64,000 nt of DNA from CALMFG01 sp963674805 (lineage in GTDB: Bacteria > Bacillota > Clostridia > Christensenellales > CALMFG01), in NCBI GenBank assembly GCA_963674805.2, contig CAXXNY010000005.1, positions 186,001-250,000 on the forward strand, in the 5' to 3' direction. Every line of letters begins with the position of its first letter. Within the stretch, counting starts at the first letter, position 1. The translations under genes and the position numbers were made by a program. The notes under the pieces are model-generated. The model ran no database searches and was not told where the DNA came from. It saw only the letters and a program-made list of their open reading frames with translations. Below are positions 1-7,958 of this stretch, in pieces.

Positions 1-501
1 GAAGCAGTTCGCGAAGCATGCAAAGCATACGGAGTGGATGTGATTGAGAGTGAAGTATGGGAGAAGGGTGCTTCCGGCGGGAAAGCGCTGGCGGAGGCTG
101 TGATTAAGGCGTGTGAGAACCCTACAAAGCTCAAGCACCCCTATGCGCTGACCGATTCGATTGCGCAGAAGATTGAGAAGGTTGCAATGAAAATTTACGG
201 TGCGCGCGAAGTGATTTTTTCGAGCGCAGCCAAAAAAGCGATGGGGATTTTTGAAAAGCATGGGTTCGGCGAACTGCCGGTCTGCATCGCAAAAACCCAG
301 TATTCGTTATCCGACAATGCGAACCTGCTCGGATGTCCGAAAGATTTTGAAATCACCATTCGTGATATTACGCTGTCAGCAGGCGCGGGCTTTGTGGTCG
401 CGCTGTCCGGGACGATTATGAAGATGCCCGGTCTTCCCGTTGTACCCGGCGCGGAACAGATGGATATTGATGCGGACGGACGTATCAGCGGGCTTTTCTA
501 A
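1..501 (+). CDS. fhs: formate-tetrahydrofolate ligase, C-terminal part (5' end outside window)
   Basis: Last 166 residues of formate-tetrahydrofolate ligase, the ATP-dependent enzyme that joins formate to tetrahydrofolate to give 10-formyl-THF for one-carbon metabolism and, in acetogens, the Wood-Ljungdahl methyl branch. The frame is open from base 1, so the gene is cut by the window edge. Family hallmarks visible are a YGVDV segment, the run LPVCIAKTQYSLSD, then ITIRDITLSAGAGFVVAL and the C-terminal MPGLPVVPGAEQMDID...GLF ending, all typical of this enzyme. A GTG at 34 is internal, not a start. A hairpin terminator follows the stop. Confidence 0.95.
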   Translation, partial: EAVREACKAYGVDVIESEVWEKGASGGKALAEAVIKACENPTKLKHPYALTDSIAQKIEKVAMKIYGAREVIFSSAAKKAMGIFEKHGFGELPVCIAKTQYSLSDNANLLGCPKDFEITIRDITLSAGAGFVVALSGTIMKMPGLPVVPGAEQMDIDADGRISGLF

Positions 502-525
502 ACGATAAAAGAAATAATTATAAAA

Positions 526-564
526 AAACCTGCAAGAGGATCACCGATGCGGGTTTCTTTTTTT
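526..564 (+). terminator. bidirectional terminator between fhs and the convergent nucleotidyltransferase gene
   Basis: The stem AAACCTGC (526-533) pairs with GCGGGTTT (549-556), with one G-U pair. A T-run follows on the plus strand and an A-run precedes it, so it can also work for the minus-strand gene ending at 541. It overlaps the last codons of that gene. Confidence 0.7.
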
Positions 565-1152
565 ATGTTGTTGTCTTAACTTTTCCAGATCTTCGACCGT
601 GTCGATATCCATGAGCTCATATTCATCAGATACGACGACTTGTTTGAGCATTTCACGGTGACGTTGATATACCGTGCGTCCGAATTCATGGTTCTCCAAT
701 GCAGCTAATTCTTCAAACAGAGATGCAGGAAAGATAAACGGATTGCCAACTCTTCCTTTAATACCGAGGGAAAAGATGAACTCCGGATCATCCCGCCATG
801 CATTAATGAGCGCTGTAACGGAGGTTTGCGTCAGCATCGGCTGGTCGCAGACCACGAACATATATCCATCAAAGGAATCGCCCAATGCGGCAAGTCCGAT
901 CTTAACCGTCCGGCCAATACCGAGTTCCGGCTGGCTGTTGATGAGCACCTGAATATTATACTTACCGCTGTACAAGGCGACGATGTCCGAGCCTGTCACC
1001 AGTACGCTGCGGTCAATGATATCAAAAGGAAGTACGTTAAGCACGTGTTCGCCGACTGTTGCATCGGCAAATGGCTCTAGTAATTTGTTTTTTCCGCCGA
1101 AGCGAGTGGAACTGCCTGCGCCCATAATGACGCATCCTAGGGAAGGTTCCAT
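541..1152 (-). CDS. MobA-like nucleotidyltransferase family protein
   Basis: 203-residue GT-A fold nucleotidyltransferase of the MobA/MocA type. These enzymes transfer a nucleotide from CTP or GTP to a small substrate such as molybdopterin. The N-terminal signature GAGSSTRFGGKNK (about residues 11-23) is the nucleotide-binding loop with its conserved Arg and Lys; CDQP (about 102-105) supplies the metal-binding Asp; GRVGNPFIFP follows, as in MocA and YgfJ proteins. An SD-like GGAGG lies 5 bases before the ATG. No molybdopterin or selenium genes lie nearby, so the substrate is unknown. It lies 30 bp downstream of the tail-anchored protein gene and may share its transcript. Confidence 0.8.
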   Translation of the reverse strand: MEPSLGCVIMGAGSSTRFGGKNKLLEPFADATVGEHVLNVLPFDIIDRSVLVTGSDIVALYSGKYNIQVLINSQPELGIGRTVKIGLAALGDSFDGYMFVVCDQPMLTQTSVTALINAWRDDPEFIFSLGIKGRVGNPFIFPASLFEELAALENHEFGRTVYQRHREMLKQVVVSDEYELMDIDTVEDLEKLRQQHKKRNPHR

Positions 1153-1182
1153 AACATCCTCCGGTTAAATCAATAGGCGGTG

Positions 1183-2166
1183 TTATCCGCCGAAAAGTGA
1201 CGTAATCAATGACGGATTAATCGCATAGATCACGATGACCGAAACCACAACAACAAACAGAATTACAAGCAGCCCGATCACGATGTCGATGGATTTAAGC
1301 CCGGATGCCGTGCCTTTACTGCGTTTGATTGATGCCGGCGCAGGTTCGGCAGATGCTTCCGGCTGTTCATCTTGCGGGGTTTCTTCATTGATGGTATCAG
1401 AAGGCATTTCAAAGGTATCCGCTTCCGGCTCGGCCGGAGTACGCTTTGGCTGTAATTTTTCCGGTTTGCTTTTTTCCGCAACCTCAGAGACGAAGCTCTT
1501 GATTTCCTCATCAGTATAGTGCGTATGTGCCGGCTCTGGTTCACCGGATGCATTCACTGCGGTCTGGTAGGCCACGATGCGCTCAAAAAGGTCGTTAGTA
1601 TTGTCCTCGAAGAGCCAGTTGTTGGTTGCATCGCGCACCACGCTGAGCCACTTGCTCATATAATCCAAAAGCTTATCGCCGGTTTCATTTAAAAAAGCGT
1701 TGATCCGATCAGGCAGTTCTACGGTGAAGCCGGATAAATCATATGTTTTTAATATTTTTAAGTTTGTCATGGTATCCTGTGCATCAGACGCCGCATGCTT
1801 AATAGAGCGCCGTCCGCTGTTCATCGGATAATGTTTCTGAATGCTTTCGATAGTGCTGGTCATCAGCGTAAAGAGTATTTCGCTGATATATGTGCGGATG
1901 TTTTCGTTTTTCATACCGCTCTGCTTATAGAAATTATCCAATGCCGTTGCCAGCAGCAGCGTATCGTTGATCTGCAAATCCACCCGCTCTTTGGATGCAA
2001 CCCGAAGCTTGAGCGAAGAGACGCAATGCATATATACCACCACAGAGGCAGTCTTTGATTTCATCAGCTCCGCACTGGTACGGTAGGCCGTCTGATAATC
2101 AGCGCGCTGAAACGCGCTTTTGGTTTTTGCGATTAAGGCTTCCTGGGAACCGTTTTGTTCTGACAT
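1183..2166 (-). CDS. tail-anchored protein of unknown function
   Basis: 327 residues; I do not recognise the family. The first 220 or so residues look all-helical, with a TPR-like feel near the N-terminus (AFQRADYQTAYRTSAELM). Next comes a low-complexity linker rich in Pro, Glu, Ala and Ser (about 205-280), then a basic patch and one strongly hydrophobic segment (about 294-316) ending only 11 residues before the C-terminus. There is no signal peptide, so the bulk should be cytoplasmic, anchored to the membrane by its tail. A GGGGT element lies upstream of the ATG. It is divergent from deoC. Confidence 0.7.
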   Translation of the reverse strand: MSEQNGSQEALIAKTKSAFQRADYQTAYRTSAELMKSKTASVVVYMHCVSSLKLRVASKERVDLQINDTLLLATALDNFYKQSGMKNENIRTYISEILFTLMTSTIESIQKHYPMNSGRRSIKHAASDAQDTMTNLKILKTYDLSGFTVELPDRINAFLNETGDKLLDYMSKWLSVVRDATNNWLFEDNTNDLFERIVAYQTAVNASGEPEPAHTHYTDEEIKSFVSEVAEKSKPEKLQPKRTPAEPEADTFEMPSDTINEETPQDEQPEASAEPAPASIKRSKGTASGLKSIDIVIGLLVILFVVVVSVIVIYAINPSLITSLFGG

Positions 2167-2190
2167 TTGCGCTTACCCCGTTTGAGATTT

Positions 2191-2210
2191 GCCGGCGAAT
2201 GGCTGCCGGC
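2191..2210. other. short hairpin in the leader of the tail-anchored protein gene
   Basis: GCCGGC occurs at 2191-2196 and again at 2205-2210. Since GCCGGC is self-complementary, the two copies can pair around an 8-base loop. It lies 25 bp upstream of the minus-strand start at 2166, so it would sit in that gene's leader. Function unknown. Confidence 0.35.
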
Positions 2211-2301
2211 TGTTACAACTGAATGTTACCATATTTTTACCGGATTATTCAATATTTTTTCTTTATATACTGTCTATACCGATGAGGTTTCTATGGATTT
2301 T

Positions 2302-2330
2302 TTGATTAATTTCCGATACACTGATAATAT
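2302..2330 (+). promoter_or_regulatory. sigma-A-type promoter for deoC
   Basis: TTGATT (2302-2307), a 17-bp spacer and TAATAT (2325-2330), 38 bp ahead of the deoC start, with AAAGGAGAG (2352-2360) as ribosome-binding site. Confidence 0.6.
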
Positions 2331-2368
2331 CAAATATTTAACACAGAGCAAAAAGGAGAGCGTATTCC

Positions 2369-3046
2369 ATGAATACAGAAATAAAAATCAATGAATATGT
2401 TGATCATACGATTTTAAAACCGGAGGCAGACACGGCCTCGGTCAAACAGATATGCAGTGAGGCAAAGGAGTATCGGTTTGCCAGTGTATGTGTTAACCCG
2501 GCATATGTCGGGTTTGTGGCGTCAGAACTTAAGGACTCCGGGGTTAAAACCTGCAGTGTCATCGGCTTTCCGCTTGGAGCGACACCATCTGCGGTCAAAG
2601 CATTTGAAACCGAACGCGTGATCTCGTTCGGCGCAGAAGAAGTGGATATGGTAATTAACATTGGGGCGGCAAAGAATGGAAATTGGGATTTAGTCGAATC
2701 CGATATTACCGCTGTTGTTTCGGCGTCCGGCGGAAGAGCGCTCGTAAAAGTGATTATCGAAACCTGTCTGTTAACGGATTACGAAAAAGTCAGGGCATGC
2801 GAGTGCGCAAAAGCGGCGGGGGCTGATTTTGTTAAAACCTCTACCGGATTTTCAACAGGCGGTGCAACAGAAGCTGATATTAGATTGATGCGCCAAACTG
2901 TCGGAGAAAAGATGGGTGTCAAGGCGTCAGGCGGCGTTCGCTCGTATGAGGACGCAATGACAATGATTAACGCTGGCGCAACACGGCTTGGGACCTCTTC
3001 CGGTGTTAAGATCATGAACGGACAGCACGGTGCTTCGGATTATTAA
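2369..3046 (+). CDS. deoC: deoxyribose-phosphate aldolase
   Basis: 225-residue class I aldolase that splits 2-deoxyribose 5-phosphate into glyceraldehyde 3-phosphate and acetaldehyde, the last step of deoxyribonucleoside catabolism. Seen in the sequence: DHTILKPEA near the N-terminus, CSVIGFPLGA, EVDMVINIGA, VKVIIETCLLT with the catalytic-region Lys, DFVKTSTGFSTGGAT with the Schiff-base Lys, and VKASGGVRSYEDA with the second conserved Lys. Length is normal for the family. It stands alone with its own promoter; no deoD or pyrimidine phosphorylase gene is in view. Confidence 0.95.
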   Translation: MNTEIKINEYVDHTILKPEADTASVKQICSEAKEYRFASVCVNPAYVGFVASELKDSGVKTCSVIGFPLGATPSAVKAFETERVISFGAEEVDMVINIGAAKNGNWDLVESDITAVVSASGGRALVKVIIETCLLTDYEKVRACECAKAAGADFVKTSTGFSTGGATEADIRLMRQTVGEKMGVKASGGVRSYEDAMTMINAGATRLGTSSGVKIMNGQHGASDY

Positions 3047-3054
3047 AGTATTAA

Positions 3055-3071
3055 GGTTTTGCTACAAAACC
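3055..3071 (+). other. hairpin downstream of deoC
   Basis: GGTTTT (3055-3060) and AAAACC (3066-3071) enclose GCTAC, with an outer TTAA/TTAA pairing. No T-run follows, so it may be a weak or processed 3' end and not a classical terminator. Confidence 0.35.
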
Positions 3072-3121
3072 ATTAAATAATACGACAAATGTGTTTAACC
3101 GCGGCGAAATCGGACCAAAAA

Positions 3122-3151
3122 AGAGGATATTGCCGGTTTGATGGCGAAGTT
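3122..3151 (+). promoter_or_regulatory. sigma-H-like promoter upstream of spoVG
   Basis: AGAGGATAT (3122-3130) fits the -35 consensus RNAGGAWWW exactly. After 12 bp comes GGCGAAGTT (3143-3151), which fits RNNGAATWW at all fixed positions but one. In Bacillus subtilis spoVG is a classic sigma-H gene with this same arrangement. Confidence 0.5.
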
Positions 3152-3193
3152 TCACATATTAGGCGAAATCAACTTGTTTTGTTGGAGGTTTAC

Positions 3194-3472
3194 ATGGAAA
3201 TCACTGATATTCGTATTAGACGGGTAAGCACCGCAGGGAAAATGAAAGGTATTGTTTCAGTAACATTTGATGACATGTTCGTTATCCATGATATGAAGAT
3301 CATCGAAGGACAAAACGGGAATTTTATCGCGATGCCCAGCAGAAAAACGCCGAGCGGAGAATATAAGGATATCGCTCATCCGATTAATTCTGAAACACGC
3401 GATAAGATTCAAACAGCGATTTTAAAAGAGTTCGACGCGCTTCCGCCTGAAGAAGAAGCGGTTGAAGAATAA
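3194..3472 (+). CDS. spoVG: SpoVG family RNA/DNA-binding regulator
   Basis: 92-residue SpoVG. The family binds RNA or DNA and acts as a global regulator; in sporulators it affects asymmetric division and cortex formation. The start MEITDIRIRRV, the core VTFDDMFVIHDMKIIEG, and FIAMPSRKTPSGEYKDIAHPI are the family signature, and the acidic tail is common. I chose the ATG at 3194 because TTGGAGGT lies 4 to 11 bases upstream and because SpoVG proteins begin there; the frame stays open to 3089 but that extension is not conserved. A strong terminator follows. In B. subtilis spoVG lies just upstream of glmU; here it is 16 kb from glmU. Confidence 0.95.
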   Translation: MEITDIRIRRVSTAGKMKGIVSVTFDDMFVIHDMKIIEGQNGNFIAMPSRKTPSGEYKDIAHPINSETRDKIQTAILKEFDALPPEEEAVEE

Positions 3473-3490
3473 TCTTTTAACGGAAAACCA

Positions 3491-3520
3491 GCTCCCGGAT
3501 TCGGGAGCTTATTTTTTTTT
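3491..3520 (+). terminator. rho-independent terminator of spoVG
   Basis: GCTCCCG (3491-3497) pairs with CGGGAGC (3502-3508) around a 4-base loop, followed by a run of T (3509-3520). The T-run overlaps the last codons of the convergent gene ending at 3509. Confidence 0.85.
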
Positions 3521-5884
3521 GAATTTATACTTTAAATACTGGCGCTTGCCTGGATGTCGCTGTAAATAACGCGTAAAATAATAGACGCCAAAAATCATTA
3601 CAGCACCGGCAAGTGAAGCGAGCAGGATAAACAGGTTGCGCCTCTGCGCAATCATTTCTTTTACCGCCTGTTCATTAAGGCCGGTGAAATCATCTGATGA
3701 GGACAGCAGAATAGAAGGTGAAGCCTCATCACCCGCATCATCCCAGCTGATCATCAATTCGCTGCCGTTTAAGACGGCCTTTACATGCTTTGAGAGCGGG
3801 ACTACTTCAACTGCTTCGGGGTTGAGATTTTTAAAATTGAGCTGTAACCGAATGCTTGAAACCGGCCGTGTATCAGAAGGCGCCGGCAGGGAATCGCCAC
3901 CCGAAGACTGATACGCGAGAAACGCATCAATTGTCTCGTCTGTCAACAAAAAGCCGTCCGGGTAGTCGCGTGTTACATAGAGTGTATAGGTATCAGTATC
4001 GCCGTCGTTTTTTATTTTTACGGTGAAAATGTTGAGCCCGTAATCCAGCAGATATCGGCCGATCGCCCCGCTGACGGAATAACCGCCGGAAACTAAGCAA
4101 TCGATATCAACCGACTCCTGGTCCGCATCGACCTTAAAGTCATAAGAGAAAATGTCTGAAGAAAATCCGCTGATGATATCGCCGTCCACCTTGATGATGA
4201 ATCCGCCGGTAAAAGCCGAAGCCGAAAATTTGCCCACTTCGTTGGCAGCCGGCATGCAGATATAGACGTCCTGATTATATCCGTAAAGCGAATATGGGGA
4301 CGAAACACCATATTTGGATAAATCATAGCGGCCGATATAGTTGAACCCGTCGTCATAGCGGAAAAGTGCCGCGGCGGCTTCGTCACAGACATAAACAGTG
4401 CCATCGGATGCGGCAGAGATGCTGATTGCTGCAGACGGGTGATACGTATATCCTGAAGCGGCGATATATTCCAGCAGAACGCCGTCGGTATTATAAACCA
4501 GCATATCGCCGTTTGCATTGCATAGATAATAGATTTTACTCCCGGCTACCGTAACATCGCGCGGGAAGGTAGCGCGTGCATGCGTCTTTTTATATGGCGT
4601 GACCGTACTGCCGTCCAATGAAACGAAATAAAGCGAAGAAGCATCCACGAGGACAAGCTGAGTTGCACTGATTACATCAAGGCGAAGCGGATTCACAGAA
4701 AAACTGACATCATAGCTGTTCAGATATGTGCCTGACGTATTATAGACTTGAACAGTAGCGTCTTTATTTAAGAGATAGAGCAGCCCGTTGTTATACGCGA
4801 TATCCAAGGGCGTGTTTACATGGGCGGTGATACTGAACTTGTAAACCAGAGAGCTGTTATAAACCTGAATCCGGCTGTTGCTGTAGTCTGCGATATAATA
4901 ATTACCGGAAGAATCCATCGCAACGACTTGAGGGGTTTTAAGCGCGGAACTCACCTGAGGGGGAACCAATGAATAACTGGAATAATCGGCTGAGAATTGG
5001 TAAACGGAACTGTCCTCGGTTTTAATGGTACTGCCGCAAGCAATCAGCCGTCCGCCCGGCATGAAATCCAGCCGGTAAACACGCGCCGGAGTGTCGGTTT
5101 GTGACAGATAATTAAAGGATAGGTCATAATGCGATACGGTCTTGCTGCTTGGATTGGATACAACGATTTCGCTGCCATAAATGGCGATTCCCCGGCTCCG
5201 CTCTGCGGCGAGCGACAGCGATATCCCGCATTTGCTTCCGGTGTATTTGTTTGCGGTGACGATAGAAGCGCCGCCGTTTTCGACGATATAAAGCGTGTCA
5301 TCCTTAACTGCGGCTGCTGTCGGGGCATTTAAGTCGATGTTTCCGGCCTCAAGCCCAAGAATACGGCTGAAACTGAGCGAGGAGGCGTCAAACACCTGTA
5401 TGCGCTGGTTGCCGGTATCCACGACATACAGCTCACCGTTATCAACAAAGATATCCGATGGGCTGTCGAACTGACCGGGAGCGATGCCTTTGCCGCCGAG
5501 GGTATCTAAATAAGCACTGTTGCTGTCAAATACGACAACAGCATCCAATACGGAATCGAGTACAAAGATTTTATCCGATGTAAGCGCGGTATCTATGGGA
5601 AGGGAAAGCGGGCTTTGAAGCTTGCCGGTTTGAGTGCCGTTTTGGTCCAGCATCGTTACCTGTTGGTAGTATGCGTCACAGATATAATAGGCGCCGCTGG
5701 AATCGGCCACGCATGAAACGGGGCGGGTGACTTCACCGGAATCTATCGTAAACACCAGAGAATGATATTCAGCAGCTTCTGCGGATACCGGCAATATGAA
5801 CAAGCATAACACGAGCGCGGTTATGCATATTAAAAATAAATATTTTTGCGCAAAAGAAACCAGACAACGATGACGGAACTTCAT
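3509..5884 (-). CDS. secreted, membrane-anchored NHL-repeat beta-propeller protein
   Basis: 791 residues. A signal peptide (about 1-36, KFRHR start, hydrophobic core, AEA cleavage region) is followed by a long series of NHL-type beta-propeller blades (for example DIFVDNGELYVVDTGNQRIQVFD). After the propeller region comes a cadherin-like beta-sandwich (about 565-640, ending in YTLYVTRDYP). One transmembrane helix lies near the C-terminus (about 750-770), with a very basic cytoplasmic tail. The topology predicts an extracellular sensor or adhesion scaffold held by the C-terminal helix. I use the ATG at 5884, not the TTG at 5896, because GGGGAG lies 7 bases before it. Its promoter contains a palindrome that looks like an operator. 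Ligand unknown. Confidence 0.8.
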   Translation of the reverse strand: MKFRHRCLVSFAQKYLFLICITALVLCLFILPVSAEAAEYHSLVFTIDSGEVTRPVSCVADSSGAYYICDAYYQQVTMLDQNGTQTGKLQSPLSLPIDTALTSDKIFVLDSVLDAVVVFDSNSAYLDTLGGKGIAPGQFDSPSDIFVDNGELYVVDTGNQRIQVFDASSLSFSRILGLEAGNIDLNAPTAAAVKDDTLYIVENGGASIVTANKYTGSKCGISLSLAAERSRGIAIYGSEIVVSNPSSKTVSHYDLSFNYLSQTDTPARVYRLDFMPGGRLIACGSTIKTEDSSVYQFSADYSSYSLVPPQVSSALKTPQVVAMDSSGNYYIADYSNSRIQVYNSSLVYKFSITAHVNTPLDIAYNNGLLYLLNKDATVQVYNTSGTYLNSYDVSFSVNPLRLDVISATQLVLVDASSLYFVSLDGSTVTPYKKTHARATFPRDVTVAGSKIYYLCNANGDMLVYNTDGVLLEYIAASGYTYHPSAAISISAASDGTVYVCDEAAAALFRYDDGFNYIGRYDLSKYGVSSPYSLYGYNQDVYICMPAANEVGKFSASAFTGGFIIKVDGDIISGFSSDIFSYDFKVDADQESVDIDCLVSGGYSVSGAIGRYLLDYGLNIFTVKIKNDGDTDTYTLYVTRDYPDGFLLTDETIDAFLAYQSSGGDSLPAPSDTRPVSSIRLQLNFKNLNPEAVEVVPLSKHVKAVLNGSELMISWDDAGDEASPSILLSSSDDFTGLNEQAVKEMIAQRRNLFILLASLAGAVMIFGVYYFTRYLQRHPGKRQYLKYKFKKK

Positions 5885-5922
5885 TTGTCTCCCCAAGCAA
5901 CAGCCAAGTTATATTATCATTA

Positions 5923-5951
5923 ATAGTAACATTCACTATAGTGAAATGCAA
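5923..5951 (-). promoter_or_regulatory. promoter of the NHL-repeat gene with an embedded 14-bp palindrome
   Basis: On the minus strand, TTGCAT (5946-5951) and TACTAT (5923-5928) are separated by 17 bp. The perfect palindrome TTCACTATAGTGAA (5932-5945) fills almost the whole spacer. A dimeric repressor bound there would block RNA polymerase. Confidence 0.5.
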
Positions 5952-5975
5952 CCTGAAATGGCAGTAAAAGGGAAA

Positions 5976-6004
5976 TAAAAAAACCCCTGCTGTTTACGCA
6001 GAGG
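5976..6004 (-). terminator. terminator of the radA-DUF975 transcript
   Basis: On the minus strand CCTCTGC pairs with GCAGGGG (plus-strand 5998-6004 and 5984-5990, one G-U pair), followed by seven or more T. It lies just after the DUF975 stop. Confidence 0.8.
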
Positions 6005-6024
6005 CAGTGAAATAAACGAATTCT

Positions 6025-6597
6025 TTATGCGGCTGCTTTTTGGTCCAACAAATCCTGATAAAACTCTGTAATAGAGGCTCTGACCCATGGCGCAAGGAAG
6101 ATAAACCCGATACCAAAGGTTAGACAGCAAAGCAGGAACCAGCCGAAAAAGCTTAAGCATAGGCCAAACAAACGACCTTTGTGACCCATCATCATATTCT
6201 TTGACGCTGTAATTGCATCAAGGCCGGACATCTCGGGATTATCGGCCAGAATATAAGGCGCCATCGCATAAGCGAAAGCTTTTATAATACCCGGAACGAT
6301 AAACAACAGTGACCATAAAAAGATAAAGATTCCGGACAGCAGCTGCATCACAAAAGACGGAACGAATGCATTAAAGCCAAAGAACATATCTTGAACATCG
6401 CCTTCCATCTGACGCGCCAGCTTCAAAAAAGCATACGAGAGGCCAACTGATATAGGCCCAGTTACAACGACCGCGAAAATACCAAAAGAACCTACGGTGC
6501 TCATGATAATAATTGCGATAAATGAGATTAAGAGATAAGTACCGTATGTGGTTTTCAGGCTTTCTTTCGCCCTAGCTTTTAAATCGGAAATTCTCAT
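6025..6597 (-). CDS. DUF975 family integral membrane protein
   Basis: 190 residues with four or five hydrophobic segments. The cytoplasmic N-terminus MRISDLKARAKESLK, the core FIFLWSLLFIVPGIIKAFAY, the segment APYILADNP and the motif KNMMMGHKGRLF are characteristic of the DUF975 family of Firmicutes, whose role is not established. TAAGGAG lies 9 bases before the ATG. It sits 12 bp after radA and is closed by a terminator, so it is probably the last gene of that transcript. Confidence 0.85.
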   Translation of the reverse strand: MRISDLKARAKESLKTTYGTYLLISFIAIIIMSTVGSFGIFAVVVTGPISVGLSYAFLKLARQMEGDVQDMFFGFNAFVPSFVMQLLSGIFIFLWSLLFIVPGIIKAFAYAMAPYILADNPEMSGLDAITASKNMMMGHKGRLFGLCLSFFGWFLLCCLTFGIGFIFLAPWVRASITEFYQDLLDQKAAA

Positions 6598-6609
6598 GAA
6601 TATAACTCC

Positions 6610-7950
6610 TTATTTAATTAATATATCAAATGCCTGCCAAATATCTGAAACACTTTCTTGAGATATTTTAACATCCTTCATTATGTTTTGCAAAGGTAAA
6701 ACCACGCGGTTGAACCCCAGCTTTTTGGCTTCATTCAGGCGTTTTTCGGGCATTGAAACACTTCTGACTTCTCCGGTCAGTCCGATTTCGCCAAAGATTA
6801 CCGAGTGAATATCACAGGGTTTGGAACGGAAAGAGGATACGATTGCAACGGCAATCGCAAGGTCCGCTGCGGGTTCTGCCAGTTTCATACCGCCGGCGAT
6901 ATTGACATAGATGTCCTGATTATATAGCTTTAATCCAAGTTTTTTTTCTAGGACGGCAACAATCATATTGACCCGGTTATAGTCTGCTCCGGTGGCCACA
7001 CGCCGCGGCACGGCCAACGACGACATAGATACCAGCGCCTGAATCTCAATTAAAACGGGCCGCGTGCCTTCTAATGCGCAGTATACACATGCGCCGGAGG
7101 TTTTTGGGTTCATTTCCCCGAGCAATATGCCGGAAGGGTTGAGCACTTCAGCCATGCCGGTTTGCTTCATCTCAAAGATGCCGATTTCATTGGTCGAGCC
7201 GAAGCGGTTTTTAACGGCGCGCAGGATGCGAAGTGTCCCGTGCTTTTCCCCTTCAAAATAAAGCACGGTATCCACAATATGCTCCAGCACACGCGGGCCG
7301 GCGATCGTCCCTTCTTTGGTGACATGCCCGATAATAAATACGGTGCAGCCGTTCTGTTTGGCATAGCGCGTCAGGCTGAGGCTGCATTCGCGTATCTGGC
7401 CGACGCTGCCGGGAAGTCCGCTGACCCGGCTATCATACATGGTTTGGATGGAATCAATTACAATGCAGTCCGGCTTTACGGATTCTGCATTCGCCATAAC
7501 GGTTTCCATATCCGTTTCAGCCAGCAGCTGGATATTGTGCGATGTCATTTCCAGACGGTCAGCACGCATCCTGATCTGGGCGCGGGATTCTTCTCCGGTC
7601 ACATAGAGTACGGATTTGCCGTCAGCCGCGAGATGGTCCATCACCTTTAAAAACAGGGTGGATTTGCCGATGCCGGGTTCTCCGCCGGCGAGCACCACAC
7701 TGCCGGGCACAACACCGCCGCCGAGCACACGATCCAACTCAAAAAAGCCCGTTGAACGCCTCTCGGTGACGCATGACTGTACGTCACCCAAAGAGACAAC
7801 CGAGCTTTTTATATTTGTTTTAACGGCCTTCACCGGAGGACCTGTTTCCTCCAACGTGTTCCAACTGCCGCATTCGGGGCACTTGCCCAGCCATTTGGCG
7901 GTTTGATAGCCGCATTCGGTACATTGAAAACCGCTCTGGGATTTCGCCAT
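6610..7950 (-). CDS. radA: DNA repair protein RadA
   Basis: 446-residue RadA (Sms), a RecA-like ATPase that promotes branch migration during recombination. Domains in order: a C4 zinc finger (CTECGYQTAKWLGKCPECGSW, 10-30; quoted in halves CTECGYQTAK and WLGKCPECGSW), a RecA core with Walker A GGEPGIGKST (about 89-98), the RadA-specific KNRFGSTNEIG motif (about 246), and a Lon-protease-like C-terminal domain (AVAIVSSFR, then GEIGLTGEVRSV). Normal length. The upstream gene ends 8 bp before its start. In B. subtilis radA neighbours disA and yacL; here disA is absent from view and the yacL-like gene is 12 kb away. Confidence 0.97.
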   Translation of the reverse strand: MAKSQSGFQCTECGYQTAKWLGKCPECGSWNTLEETGPPVKAVKTNIKSSVVSLGDVQSCVTERRSTGFFELDRVLGGGVVPGSVVLAGGEPGIGKSTLFLKVMDHLAADGKSVLYVTGEESRAQIRMRADRLEMTSHNIQLLAETDMETVMANAESVKPDCIVIDSIQTMYDSRVSGLPGSVGQIRECSLSLTRYAKQNGCTVFIIGHVTKEGTIAGPRVLEHIVDTVLYFEGEKHGTLRILRAVKNRFGSTNEIGIFEMKQTGMAEVLNPSGILLGEMNPKTSGACVYCALEGTRPVLIEIQALVSMSSLAVPRRVATGADYNRVNMIVAVLEKKLGLKLYNQDIYVNIAGGMKLAEPAADLAIAVAIVSSFRSKPCDIHSVIFGEIGLTGEVRSVSMPEKRLNEAKKLGFNRVVLPLQNIMKDVKISQESVSDIWQAFDILIK

Positions 7951-7958
7951 ACCGCCGC

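Noticed and set aside
1174..1189. GGCGG/CCGCC hairpin at the 3' end of the tail-anchored gene
   Set aside because: No T-run on the minus strand and it overlaps the stop codon, so not called a terminator.
2167..2394. 75-codon plus-strand frame before deoC
   Set aside because: It spans the divergent promoter region and runs into deoC in another frame; no SD.
7162..7650. 162-codon plus-strand frame opposite radA
   Set aside because: Lies wholly antisense to an intact conserved gene; no SD, no recognisable motif.
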